DNA from: Labilithrix luteola
GTDB lineage: Bacteria; Myxococcota_A; Polyangia; Polyangiales; Polyangiaceae
DNA length: 6,318 nt
NCBI GenBank assembly: GCA_026225435.1
Contig: JAMFST010000874.1
Location: 1-6,318 of the forward strand
Direction: 5' to 3'
Below are positions 1-6,258 of the stretch, one piece after another. The notes under the pieces were generated by a model. That model saw only the letters and a list, made by a program, of their open reading frames with translations. It was not told the DNA's origin and did no database searches. The position numbers were made by a program, and so were the translations under genes. The first letter of the stretch is position 1; every line of letters starts with the position of its first letter.

Positions 1-2
1 CG

Positions 3-1241
3 CTCTTCGCCGCCGCCATCGAGACGGGGAGCAGCGTCACCTTCAACGGCGACACGCTCGTCACCATGGCCGTCGACGCCACGCACCTGTCGGCGGTGCT
101 GCCGGCCAAGGAGCTCGTCACGGCCGGCGTGTTCCCGGTCAGCGTGCTCGGGCCGAGCACGGGCGAGACCCCGGGCGCGCCGGTGGTCTTCACCGTCGAC
201 TACGGCGCGCCGACCATCACCTCGGCGACCCCGGCGGAGCTCCCGCTCGGCGCGAGCAACACCACGCTCACGCTGCACGGCGACGGCTTCCTGCCGACGG
301 CGACCATCGCCGTCGACGGGCAGAGCGAGCCCGCCACCTACGTCGACACCGCGACGATGAGCGTGGTGGTGCCGACGTCCTTGCTGGCGACCGTCCACTC
401 GCTCCAGGTGGTGATCACCACGCCTTCGCCGGGCGGTGGAGCGTCGTCCCCCTTCAGCGTGCCGGTGGGGGCGGTCGCGCCCGACCTCGTCTCGGTGAGC
501 CCGAGCAGCGTCTTCGTCGGCGCCGGGGCGACGCCGGTGACCTTCGCCGGCACCGGCTTTCTCGCCACCTCGGTCGCCCGCATCGATGGCACCGCGCTCG
601 CCACCACCTTCGGGAGCTCGGGCTCGCTCACCGCGACGGTGCCGGCGGCCATGCTGACCACGGTCGGCACCCACCAGCTCACCGTCGACAACGGCGGCTC
701 CGGTGGCTTGAGCGCGCCGCTCACCTTCGTGGTCGGCTGCGACCCCACCGGCGTCGACATCATCCTCGCCGCCGTCGGCACCTCGGAGACCGTCTCGGTC
801 GACTGGTCCGCCCAGCCGACGTTGACGTCGATCACCACCACCGGCAACGGCGTGTGCCCGAGCGAGCCGGGCACCGGTTTCCAGCCGTACAAGGGCTGGG
901 TCGTGCAGAACGCCACCGCCGCCACACACTCGCTCGAAGCGTGGGCGGTCTGCTCCTCGGAGGAGGACGCCTTCCTCACGTTCTACCAGCGCAGCACCGT
1001 CCCCACGAACATCGGCGACGCGCTCGCCTGCACCGGCTCGATCGCCGAAGGGCTGAGCGGCTACGACGGGCTCTCTTCGCCCGAGTCGAACGGCGCGGAC
1101 TATTGCCCGGGCCTCACCGTGGCCGACAGCTCGTCGCTCTCCTTGCCGGTCTGCGGCAAGGCGGTGGTGCTCATGCAGCCGTGGAACGTGAACAGCAGCG
1201 CCTTCCCTCCGCCGACCACCGTGCGCGTCGACCTCCAATGA
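3..1241 (+). CDS. Secreted/surface IPT/TIG-repeat protein with six-Cys C-terminal domain (5' partial)
   Basis: The reading frame is open from the left edge. The residues before the first ATG (66) already read as IPT/TIG-like sequence, so that ATG is internal and the true start lies outside the window. Three immunoglobulin-like IPT/TIG units are visible: a partial one at about 3-200, a second at about 207-467 and a third at about 477-737. The last two open with the typical 'P.I.S.SP....G' pattern and a 'G.GF' turn (HGDGF, AGTGF). From 738 to the stop comes a different domain of about 166 residues with six cysteines (codons at 738, 855, 951, 1029, 1104, 1152) and many Ser/Thr/Gly residues, which suggests disulfides and an extracytoplasmic location. 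IPT/TIG folds usually mediate surface binding or act as spacers next to enzymes. No catalytic motif, transmembrane segment or sorting signal is visible. The stop overlaps the rsmB start. The export signal, if any, is outside the window. I do not recognise a specific gene. Confidence 0.85.
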   Translation, partial: LFAAAIETGSSVTFNGDTLVTMAVDATHLSAVLPAKELVTAGVFPVSVLGPSTGETPGAPVVFTVDYGAPTITSATPAELPLGASNTTLTLHGDGFLPTATIAVDGQSEPATYVDTATMSVVVPTSLLATVHSLQVVITTPSPGGGASSPFSVPVGAVAPDLVSVSPSSVFVGAGATPVTFAGTGFLATSVARIDGTALATTFGSSGSLTATVPAAMLTTVGTHQLTVDNGGSGGLSAPLTFVVGCDPTGVDIILAAVGTSETVSVDWSAQPTLTSITTTGNGVCPSEPGTGFQPYKGWVVQNATAATHSLEAWAVCSSEEDAFLTFYQRSTVPTNIGDALACTGSIAEGLSGYDGLSSPESNGADYCPGLTVADSSSLSLPVCGKAVVLMQPWNVNSSAFPPPTTVRVDLQ

Positions 1242-2653
1242 GCACCGAGATCAGGCGACGAGCGGTGACGCCGCGCGCGCCGGCCAGCGCTCGCGGCGTG
1301 GCGTCGGCGGTGCTCCTGCGTATCGAGGCCGACGCGGCCTACGCGGCTGCGGCGCTCGACGCGGAGCTGGATCGAGCGGCGCAGCTCGATCCGCGGCACC
1401 GCGCCCTGGCGACGGAGATCGTCTACGGCGTGCTGCGCACCATGCCGGTGCTCGACGAGGCCATCGCCCAGGTCCTCCGTCGCGGGACCCTCGCCGATGT
1501 CACCCCGCGCATCCGCGTGCAGCTGCGCATCGCGGCCTACCAGCTGTTCTTCCTCGACCGCGTGCCCGCCTTCGCCGCGGTCAACGAGGCGGTGGACGCA
1601 GTGCGCTCGGTCGGAGGCGAGAAGGGGGCTTCGTTCGCCAACGCCGTCCTGCGCAAGCTGGCCAGCGCCGCGGCGGCACAGAGCAGCGGCGAGGGGGACA
1701 AGCGCGGCCGGCTGCATCAGGCGGTGCTCCGTTCGGCGCCGGAGTGGCTGCGGCGCGCGCTGGTGGCGAGCGTCGGCGAGGTGCACGCCGAGCACCTGCT
1801 CACCGGGGTCGCCTCGGACGAGCACGGGCCGCCCATCGGCCTGCGCGTCGAGTATCCGGAGATGCGCGACGAGATCCGCGCGCAGCTCGCGGAGGCCGCC
1901 CCGGAAGCGCTGGTCACCGTCGGCAAGGTGTCTCCGCTGGCGCTGCTGCTGCGCAACGCGGGCGATCCGCATCGCCTGCCGGGCTACGCCGAGGCGCGCT
2001 TCTCGCTGCAGGAGGAGGGCTCGCAGCTGGTGGCCCTGGCCCTCGGCGCGCAGCCGGGCGAGACGGTCCTCGACGCCTGCGCCGGGCGCGGCGGCAAGAG
2101 CGCTATCCTGGCGCGTGCGGTCGGCGGCAAGGGCGGCACCGGGGCGGTCGACGTCTGCGATGTCCATCCGTCCAAGCTGACGCACCTTCGTCGCGAGCTC
2201 GGGCGGCTCGATCTCGCGCCGCGCCGCTCGCTCGGCGTCGACTGGTCACGCGGAAGCGGCGAGGTCGAGGGGACCTACGACGCGGTCCTCGTCGACGCCC
2301 CTTGCTCCGGGAGCGGCACCCTTCGCCGCCGCCCCGACGTGCTCCTGCGCCGCACCGCCGAGGACGTGGCCGAGCTGGCCCGTCTCCAGGCCGACATCGC
2401 GACGACGGCCGCCTCCCACGTGAGGGCGGGTGGTCGCTTCGTCTACGCCGTCTGCAGCGTCCTCGAGGCCGAAGCGGAAGAGGTCATCGGCGAGCTCTTG
2501 CGCCGGGATCCCGGCCTCCGACCGGCCCCTTTCTCCGCTCCCGCGGTCGCTGCCCTGGTCTCCGGCCCGGACATGACGACTCTGCGGCTCTTGCCCGATC
2601 TGCACGGGACCGATGGCTACTTCGTCGCTTCCTTCGTTCGCAGCGGCGACTGA
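1238..2653 (+). CDS. rsmB: 16S rRNA (cytosine-C5)-methyltransferase RsmB/Sun
   Basis: This 471-residue protein is predicted to transfer methyl from SAM to C5 of a 16S rRNA cytosine (C967 in E. coli), in the cytoplasm during small-subunit assembly. An N-terminal NusB-like helical RNA-binding domain spans about residues 15-150 ('LDPRHRALATEIVYGVLR', 'AAYQLFFLDRVPAFAAVNEAV'). A class I methyltransferase domain follows: SAM loop DACAGRGGKS (279-288), motif IV DAPCSGSGTLRRRPD with C356, and motif VI YAVCS with C406. The two cysteines are the release cysteine and the catalytic nucleophile of the RsmB/NOP2 family. Motif I has GRG where APG is commoner, and motif VI has VCS where TCS is usual. The length is slightly above the roughly 430 residues of the E. 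coli protein. I chose ATG 1238 because it overlaps the upstream stop (ATGA) and lies just before the NusB domain. An in-frame extension to 854 would run through the upstream gene and is Arg/His-rich junk. No Shine-Dalgarno sequence is visible, so translation is probably coupled. GTG 1265 is a possible alternative start. Confidence 0.95.
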   Translation: MSTEIRRRAVTPRAPASARGVASAVLLRIEADAAYAAAALDAELDRAAQLDPRHRALATEIVYGVLRTMPVLDEAIAQVLRRGTLADVTPRIRVQLRIAAYQLFFLDRVPAFAAVNEAVDAVRSVGGEKGASFANAVLRKLASAAAAQSSGEGDKRGRLHQAVLRSAPEWLRRALVASVGEVHAEHLLTGVASDEHGPPIGLRVEYPEMRDEIRAQLAEAAPEALVTVGKVSPLALLLRNAGDPHRLPGYAEARFSLQEEGSQLVALALGAQPGETVLDACAGRGGKSAILARAVGGKGGTGAVDVCDVHPSKLTHLRRELGRLDLAPRRSLGVDWSRGSGEVEGTYDAVLVDAPCSGSGTLRRRPDVLLRRTAEDVAELARLQADIATTAASHVRAGGRFVYAVCSVLEAEAEEVIGELLRRDPGLRPAPFSAPAVAALVSGPDMTTLRLLPDLHGTDGYFVASFVRSGD

Positions 2654-2656
2654 CGA

Positions 2657-2688
2657 TTGCCGAGGCGGCCTGCCCGACGCTATAGACT
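2657..2688 (+). promoter_or_regulatory. Putative sigma-70-type promoter for a leaderless E2 mRNA
   Basis: The gap between rsmB and the E2 gene contains TTGCCG (2657-2662), 18 bases, then TATAGA (2681-2686). An overlapping TAGACT lies at 2683-2688. Each hexamer matches four of six consensus bases, and this is the one A/T-rich spot in a GC-rich gap. A start 6-8 bases downstream would fall on or next to the ATG at 2695. No purine-rich Shine-Dalgarno sequence precedes that ATG (cgcgcc), which fits a leaderless transcript. This is a motif reading only, so read-through from rsmB cannot be excluded. Confidence 0.5.
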
Positions 2689-2694
2689 CGCGCC

Positions 2695-4077
2695 ATGGCG
2701 ATCCAGGTGACGATGCCGCAGCTTGGCGAGAGCGTGTCCGAGGGGACGGTCAGCAAGTGGCTCGTGCGCGAAGGCGACGTTGTCACGAAGGATCAGCCGC
2801 TCGTCGAGATCGCGACGGACAAGGCCGACAGCGAGCTGCCCGCACCGGCGGGTGGGCGCGTCGGCAAGCTGCTCGCCGCCGAGGGTGACGTGGTGTCCGT
2901 CGGCACCGTCCTCTGCGAGCTCGACGAGTCGGCGGCCGGCGCGGCCGTTCCGGCTCCGGCTATCGCTTCCGCGGAGGCTGCCGCGGCCAAGGCGGCTCCT
3001 TCTGCCGCCGGTCCCGCGACCGTGGCCAGCTCCCCTTCGAAGGGCGCCACCGGCGGTAACCTCGCCACCCCGACCGCCCGCAAGGCGGCGCTCGAGCACT
3101 CGGTCGACCTGTCCGGCGTGAGCGGCTCGGGGGAGCATGGTCGCATCCTCCCGGACGACGTGCTGCGCGCCTCCGCCGCTGGCGTGAAGCTCCCGGTCGA
3201 CGCGCCCAAGCCGGCGGTAGCGGCTGCCGCTCCGGCCGCGGCTCCGGCAGCTGCCAAGGCGCCCGGCGCGCGCGCCAGCGACCTCGCCTCGATCATCAAC
3301 GGCGCCGGCGGCTTCGTCCCGCCGATCCCGGGGGTCGGCTACGGCGCCTTCAAGGTCCCCGCGTACCGCCCGAAGGACGGGGACAAGGTCATTCCGTTCT
3401 CGCGTCGCCGCCGCATCACGGCCGACCACATGACCTACTCGAAGTTCTCCTCGCCGCACGTCGTGACGGTGGCCGAGGTGGACCTCTTCAACGCGTCCAA
3501 GCTGCGCGACGCGCACAAGGATCGCTACAAGAAGGAAGGGCACGCGCTGACGATGCTCGCCTTCGTGGCGGTGGCCGCGGCCAAGGCCCTGCGCGAGAAC
3601 CTGTCGCTCAACGCCCGCGTGCTCGACGACTCGTACGTCATCTTCGGTGACGTGAACCTCGGCGTCGCCGTCGACTCGCCGGACGGCCTGGTGGTCCCGG
3701 TCATTCGCCGCGCCGACGAGCTGGGCGTGCGCGGCATCACCCGCGGGATCGACGAGCTGGCCAAGCGCGCGCGCACCGGCAAGATCACCGCCGACGACCT
3801 GTCGGGCGCGACCTTCAGCATCACCAACCCGGGTCTGAAGGGGAACCTCTTCGGCGGCGCCATCATCAACCAGCCCAACGTCGGCATCCTGCGCATGGGC
3901 GAGATCGCCAAGCGCGTGGTCGTCGTCGAGTCGGCCACGGGCGAGGACGCGATGGCCATCCACCCGGTGATGTACATGGCGCTCAGCTACGACCACCGCG
4001 TGGTCGACGGCGTCGCCGCGAACTCGTTCCTGTGGCGGGTCACGGAGATCCTCGAGAAGGCAGAGTTCGAAGTCTGA
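2695..4077 (+). CDS. 2-oxoacid dehydrogenase complex E2 (dihydrolipoamide acyltransferase)
   Basis: This is the core acyltransferase of a 2-oxoacid dehydrogenase complex. It moves an acyl group from lipoyl-lysine to CoA in the cytoplasm. The 460 residues show the standard E2 order. The lipoyl domain (about 2-79) has the lipoylation lysine K43 in TDKAD. An Ala/Pro-rich flexible linker (about 80-122) follows, then the peripheral-subunit (E1/E3)-binding domain (about 124-158, ATPTARKAA...GSGEHGRILPDDVL). A second Ala/Pro linker (about 165-192) leads to the catalytic domain (about 229-460) with FSITNPG (374-380) and the active-site signature DHRVVDG (433-439; H434 and D438). There is one lipoyl domain, as in many succinyl- or branched-chain-type E2s. 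Sequence alone does not settle whether the substrate is pyruvate, 2-oxoglutarate or branched-chain oxoacids, so no symbol is given. No E1 or E3 gene is adjacent in the window. The start is ATG 2695 because the lipoyl domain begins immediately (MAIQVTMPQLGES). Confidence 0.95.
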   Translation: MAIQVTMPQLGESVSEGTVSKWLVREGDVVTKDQPLVEIATDKADSELPAPAGGRVGKLLAAEGDVVSVGTVLCELDESAAGAAVPAPAIASAEAAAAKAAPSAAGPATVASSPSKGATGGNLATPTARKAALEHSVDLSGVSGSGEHGRILPDDVLRASAAGVKLPVDAPKPAVAAAAPAAAPAAAKAPGARASDLASIINGAGGFVPPIPGVGYGAFKVPAYRPKDGDKVIPFSRRRRITADHMTYSKFSSPHVVTVAEVDLFNASKLRDAHKDRYKKEGHALTMLAFVAVAAAKALRENLSLNARVLDDSYVIFGDVNLGVAVDSPDGLVVPVIRRADELGVRGITRGIDELAKRARTGKITADDLSGATFSITNPGLKGNLFGGAIINQPNVGILRMGEIAKRVVVVESATGEDAMAIHPVMYMALSYDHRVVDGVAANSFLWRVTEILEKAEFEV

Positions 4078-4121
4078 ATCAGGCCAGCGCGTTGATCGCC
4101 GGGCTGGACTTCCAGCCTGAT
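4078..4121. terminator. Weak candidate bidirectional terminator / inverted-repeat cluster
   Basis: This lies directly after the E2 stop, in the 90-base gap between convergent genes. GGCTGG (4102-4107) and CCAGCC (4112-4117) form a perfect 6-bp stem with a four-base loop. A second pairing, ATCAGGC (4078-4084) with GCCTGAT (4115-4121), uses part of the same right arm, so the two are mutually exclusive. CCAGC (4084-4088) can also pair with GCTGG (4103-4107). The position suits termination of both converging transcripts. No T-run follows on either strand, so a classical intrinsic terminator is not supported. The rest of the gap (4122-4167) shows nothing recognisable. Confidence 0.3.
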
Positions 4122-4167
4122 CATCGTCGTCGTGGCGCACATGTGACGAGCTGACGCGCCGATGCGC

Positions 4168-4836
4168 TCAGCGACGCGCGACGAGGCGGATCTCTCCGCC
4201 GCCGAGGTCGTCGATGCGCACGCTGGTGGCGCGGGGGAAGAGAGCGCGCCAGCCGTCGCTGGAGAGGAGCTCGACCTCGATGCCGGCGCCGGTGACCGCG
4301 TCCACGTGACGGCCGTGCGACTCGTCGTGCGCGATGAAGGCCGCGCTCGGACGGTCGCTCATCGCCGCCAGCCAGCGCGTGGTGGGCACCTCGACGACGA
4401 GCACTCCGCCCGGTCGGAGCACGCGCTCGATCTCCTTCGCCAGCTTCCCCAGCGCGAGGTCGCTCGGTGGGTGCGCCAGCGTCCCGTGCAGGGCGAGCAC
4501 CGCGTCGAAGCTCTCGCCGGGGAAGGGGAGCGCCGCGTACAGATCCGCCTCCACCAGCGGTACCGGCCGGGCGCGCGCGGCGCAGCGGGCCAGCATCGAC
4601 GGAGAGATGTCCAGACCGGTGGGCTGGTGCCCGGCGTCGAGCAGCGCAGAGAGCTCGCGGCCGGTGCCCACGCCGAGATCGAGCACGCGGGACGCCGGCG
4701 CGAGCTCCTTCAGGATCACCGCCAGCCGCGGCCGCGACTCGCTCGACGGCAGGGCGTACTCGCGCTCGTAGCGGCCGGCGACCGCTTCGAAGTAGGCCCG
4801 CGCCTCGGCGCTGCGGTCGCTCGGATCGCCGGTCAC
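4168..4836 (-). CDS. Class I SAM-dependent methyltransferase (Methyltransf_11/25-like), acceptor unknown
   Basis: This small 222-residue cytoplasmic methyltransferase has a single Rossmann-type domain. Motif I, the SAM-binding glycine loop, is VLDLGVGTGRE (51-61). The acidic residue that would bind the SAM ribose is D75 in GLDIS (74-78). Motif II is EADLY (96-100), the strand end is FDAVLALHGTL (110-120), and the typical LRPGGVLVVEVP is at 140-151. These identify the fold and cofactor but not the acceptor, which could be a small molecule, lipid or protein. The C-terminal part (152-222) has no recognisable substrate motif. Translation starts at GTG 4836, overlapping the upstream DUF2252 stop as GTGA. 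The two genes are therefore probably co-transcribed and translationally coupled, with the methyltransferase second. I see no clear ribosome binding site. The coding style matches its neighbours. Confidence 0.9.
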   Translation of the reverse strand: MTGDPSDRSAEARAYFEAVAGRYEREYALPSSESRPRLAVILKELAPASRVLDLGVGTGRELSALLDAGHQPTGLDISPSMLARCAARARPVPLVEADLYAALPFPGESFDAVLALHGTLAHPPSDLALGKLAKEIERVLRPGGVLVVEVPTTRWLAAMSDRPSAAFIAHDESHGRHVDAVTGAGIEVELLSSDGWRALFPRATSVRIDDLGGGEIRLVARR

Positions 4837-6179
4837 TGCGCGCCCATCTCGTCGAGCACCATCTTGCAGTACGCGAGGTACACGCTCTCGTGGATGCCGG
4901 CGACGGTGAGCGCGCGGTCCACCATGGCCTCGCCGTCGGCGGCCGACCAGCGCACCGGCTCGATGCGACCGTTCTTCTTGCGCGCGTCGGCGCCGGCGCC
5001 GCGCCCGTGCGCCTCGCCGACGAGCAGACCGAGGTAGGCGGCCAGCGGCTCGAGATCCGCCGGGGCGATGTGCGCGAGATCCAGCTTGTCCTCCTGAGGC
5101 ATGAGGCGCCGCACGAAGAGCGGCACCCGACCGATGCGGCTCGTCCCCAGCAGGCGCGGAGGCGGCGACGCGGTCGCGCGAAACGCGGCGAGCACCCGCT
5201 CCGCCGGCGACTGCGACGAGTGACCGAGGAGCGCCTCGGCGGAAGGATCGCCTTGCTCCTTCAGGTCGAAGACGAAGCCACCGTTCGGCCCCCCCTTGCC
5301 GCGGACCAGCGCGGCGATGCGCAGGCTCCCGAGGCTGCCGGTGCCGGCGACGCGCAGCGCCGCGTCCACCAGCTCGAGCTCCTCGGGCGCGACCCCTTCG
5401 TCCTTCGGCAGCGCGGCGGCGTAGCGGGCGAGCGCCTTGGGCACCTCGGCCAGCAGCTTCGGCGGAAGATCGACGTACCGCTCGCCGCGCACGAAGCGCC
5501 GCTCGCCGTGATGCAGCTCGGTGCGCCCCGCGAGCAGCTCGGTGCGCGTGCGCGTGGCCACCTGCTCGACGAGCGCGAGCACCGGTCGCGGGATGGTGGA
5601 CGCCTTCTTCGCCTTCGTCTTGGTCTTCGTCCGCGCCTTCTTCTGCCCCTCCTCGAGATCGCGCCGGTAGCCGTCGAGGAAGGCGCGACAGAGGCGGATG
5701 CTGGTGACGCCATCGCAGCCGAGCTCGCGGCCGGCGAGCACGATGCTCGTCAGCAGGCGCAGCACGTCGAGGCGGAAGGGGCCGCGGACCGCGTCGTCGA
5801 AGTCGTTGAGCCCGAAGACCACGCGCGCCTGGTGGTCCGCAGCCTTCTTGCTCCGCTTGTTCCCTGGCGCCGCGTGCACGTGCTCCGGGTGGTAGGCGCC
5901 GAAGTTCTCGAGGTGCAGGTCGCCGGCGAGCCAGCCCTTGCCACCGGGACCAGCCGCGAGCTGCGGGCGGCTCTCGAGCAGCTCGTAGAACATCGGCGCC
6001 GCCCCGCGCAGGAACGCGAACGGCGAGACGCGCATGCGGGCGATCTTCCGCGCGAGCAGGATGCGGCCGAGCGGTTTGCCGACGTGACCGCCGACGGTCT
6101 TTTCACGGTCGCGTTCGAGCTGACGGCGGGCGAGCTTCTTCGGATCGGTGAGGGCCACGGAGGGCGAGGGTAGCGCCAT
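4833..6179 (-). CDS. DUF2252 family protein, kinase-like
   Basis: The 448-residue product carries the hallmark DUF2252 motifs in order: SPFAFLRG (52-59), GDLHLENFG (86-94), FGLNDFDDAVRGPF (122-135) with the following helix LDVLRLLTS (137-145), a glycine-rich segment VAGTGSLGS (277-285), a strand ending in FDLKEQ (K307), FVRRL (355-359) and GEAHGRG (388-394). GDLH....N (D87, N92, five apart) and NDFD (D126/D128) resemble the catalytic loop and metal-binding motif of aminoglycoside-phosphotransferase-type kinases. Here they precede the Gly loop and lysine, as in a circular permutation (inference). The biochemical function of the family is not established to my knowledge. A lysine-rich low-complexity stretch (180-192) sits in a linker. 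No signal peptide or membrane segment is seen, so it is probably cytoplasmic. It is first in an apparent two-gene unit with the methyltransferase. The start is uncertain: ATG 6179 abuts a strong palindrome and lacks a Shine-Dalgarno sequence. GTG 6158 (residue 8) is the alternative. Confidence 0.92.
   Translation of the reverse strand: MALPSPSVALTDPKKLARRQLERDREKTVGGHVGKPLGRILLARKIARMRVSPFAFLRGAAPMFYELLESRPQLAAGPGGKGWLAGDLHLENFGAYHPEHVHAAPGNKRSKKAADHQARVVFGLNDFDDAVRGPFRLDVLRLLTSIVLAGRELGCDGVTSIRLCRAFLDGYRRDLEEGQKKARTKTKTKAKKASTIPRPVLALVEQVATRTRTELLAGRTELHHGERRFVRGERYVDLPPKLLAEVPKALARYAAALPKDEGVAPEELELVDAALRVAGTGSLGSLRIAALVRGKGGPNGGFVFDLKEQGDPSAEALLGHSSQSPAERVLAAFRATASPPPRLLGTSRIGRVPLFVRRLMPQEDKLDLAHIAPADLEPLAAYLGLLVGEAHGRGAGADARKKNGRIEPVRWSAADGEAMVDRALTVAGIHESVYLAYCKMVLDEMGAQ
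5604..5645 (-). repeat. Lysine-rich low-complexity tract inside the DUF2252 gene
   Basis: This segment encodes residues 179-192 of the DUF2252 protein, a run of Lys/Arg alternating with Thr/Ala (K180, K181, R183, K185, K187, K189, K191, K192). At the DNA level it is an imperfect repeat of a CTTCGTC-like unit. It lies between the helix after the NDFD motif and the next helical block, so it is probably a flexible, positively charged linker. Such tracts can arise by slippage and vary in length among relatives. Confidence 0.55.
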
Positions 6180-6204
6180 TTCGTTGGGCTCAGGCCCAAC
6201 GAAA
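6179..6204. promoter_or_regulatory. Perfect 11-bp inverted repeat (26-bp palindrome) at the DUF2252 start
   Basis: TTTCGTTGGGC (6179-6189), a four-base spacer TCAG (6190-6193), then GCCCAACGAAA (6194-6204), an exact reverse complement. The left arm reaches the first base of the annotated DUF2252 start codon (6177-6179, minus strand). It lies in the 79-base gap between divergent genes. It could be an operator for a dimeric regulator of one or both genes. It could also be an RNA hairpin that covers the DUF2252 start, or a dispersed repeat element. There is no T-run beyond the short TTT, so a terminator is less likely. The symmetry is seen directly; the function is inferred. Confidence 0.7.
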
Positions 6205-6258
6205 GCCGCTCCGTGCGGGCCGCCCTCAAAGCAACCGCCACCGTGGTATGCAGCGGCG
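6205..6258. promoter_or_regulatory. Divergent intergenic region, probable promoters
   Basis: This is the remainder of the gap between the DUF2252 gene (minus) and the putative right-edge gene (plus). It must hold plus-strand initiation signals for the latter if that gene is real. TATGCA (6247-6252), six bases before ATG 6259, is a weak -10-like candidate, with only the first three bases matching consensus. No convincing -35 element was found on either strand. Confidence 0.25.

Noticed and set aside
66..68. ATG 66 as the start of the IPT/TIG gene
   Set aside because: The frame is open to the left edge and the residues before it continue the IPT/TIG-like pattern, so it is an internal methionine.
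854..1237. In-frame upstream extension of rsmB to an ATG at 854
   Set aside because: It overlaps the IPT/TIG gene in another frame, is Arg/His-rich and low complexity, and RsmB homology begins only after 1238.
1100..2185. Open frame antisense to rsmB (361 codons)
   Set aside because: It lies opposite conserved RsmB sequence and shows only Arg/His-rich composition.
2937..3270. GCC/GCT/CCG-rich repetitive DNA within the E2 gene
   Set aside because: It is explained by the Ala/Pro-rich interdomain linkers normal for E2 proteins. It is not a mobile or regulatory repeat.
2680..4140. Long open frame antisense to the E2 gene (486 codons)
   Set aside because: It mirrors the E2 gene, whose domains are unmistakable. 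Its product is His/Arg/Gly/Asp-rich without motifs, as expected of GC-rich shadow frames.
4467..6173. Long open frame antisense to DUF2252 and the methyltransferase (568 codons)
   Set aside because: The opposite strand encodes two proteins with clear family motifs. This frame is Arg/Ala-rich with no recognisable domain.
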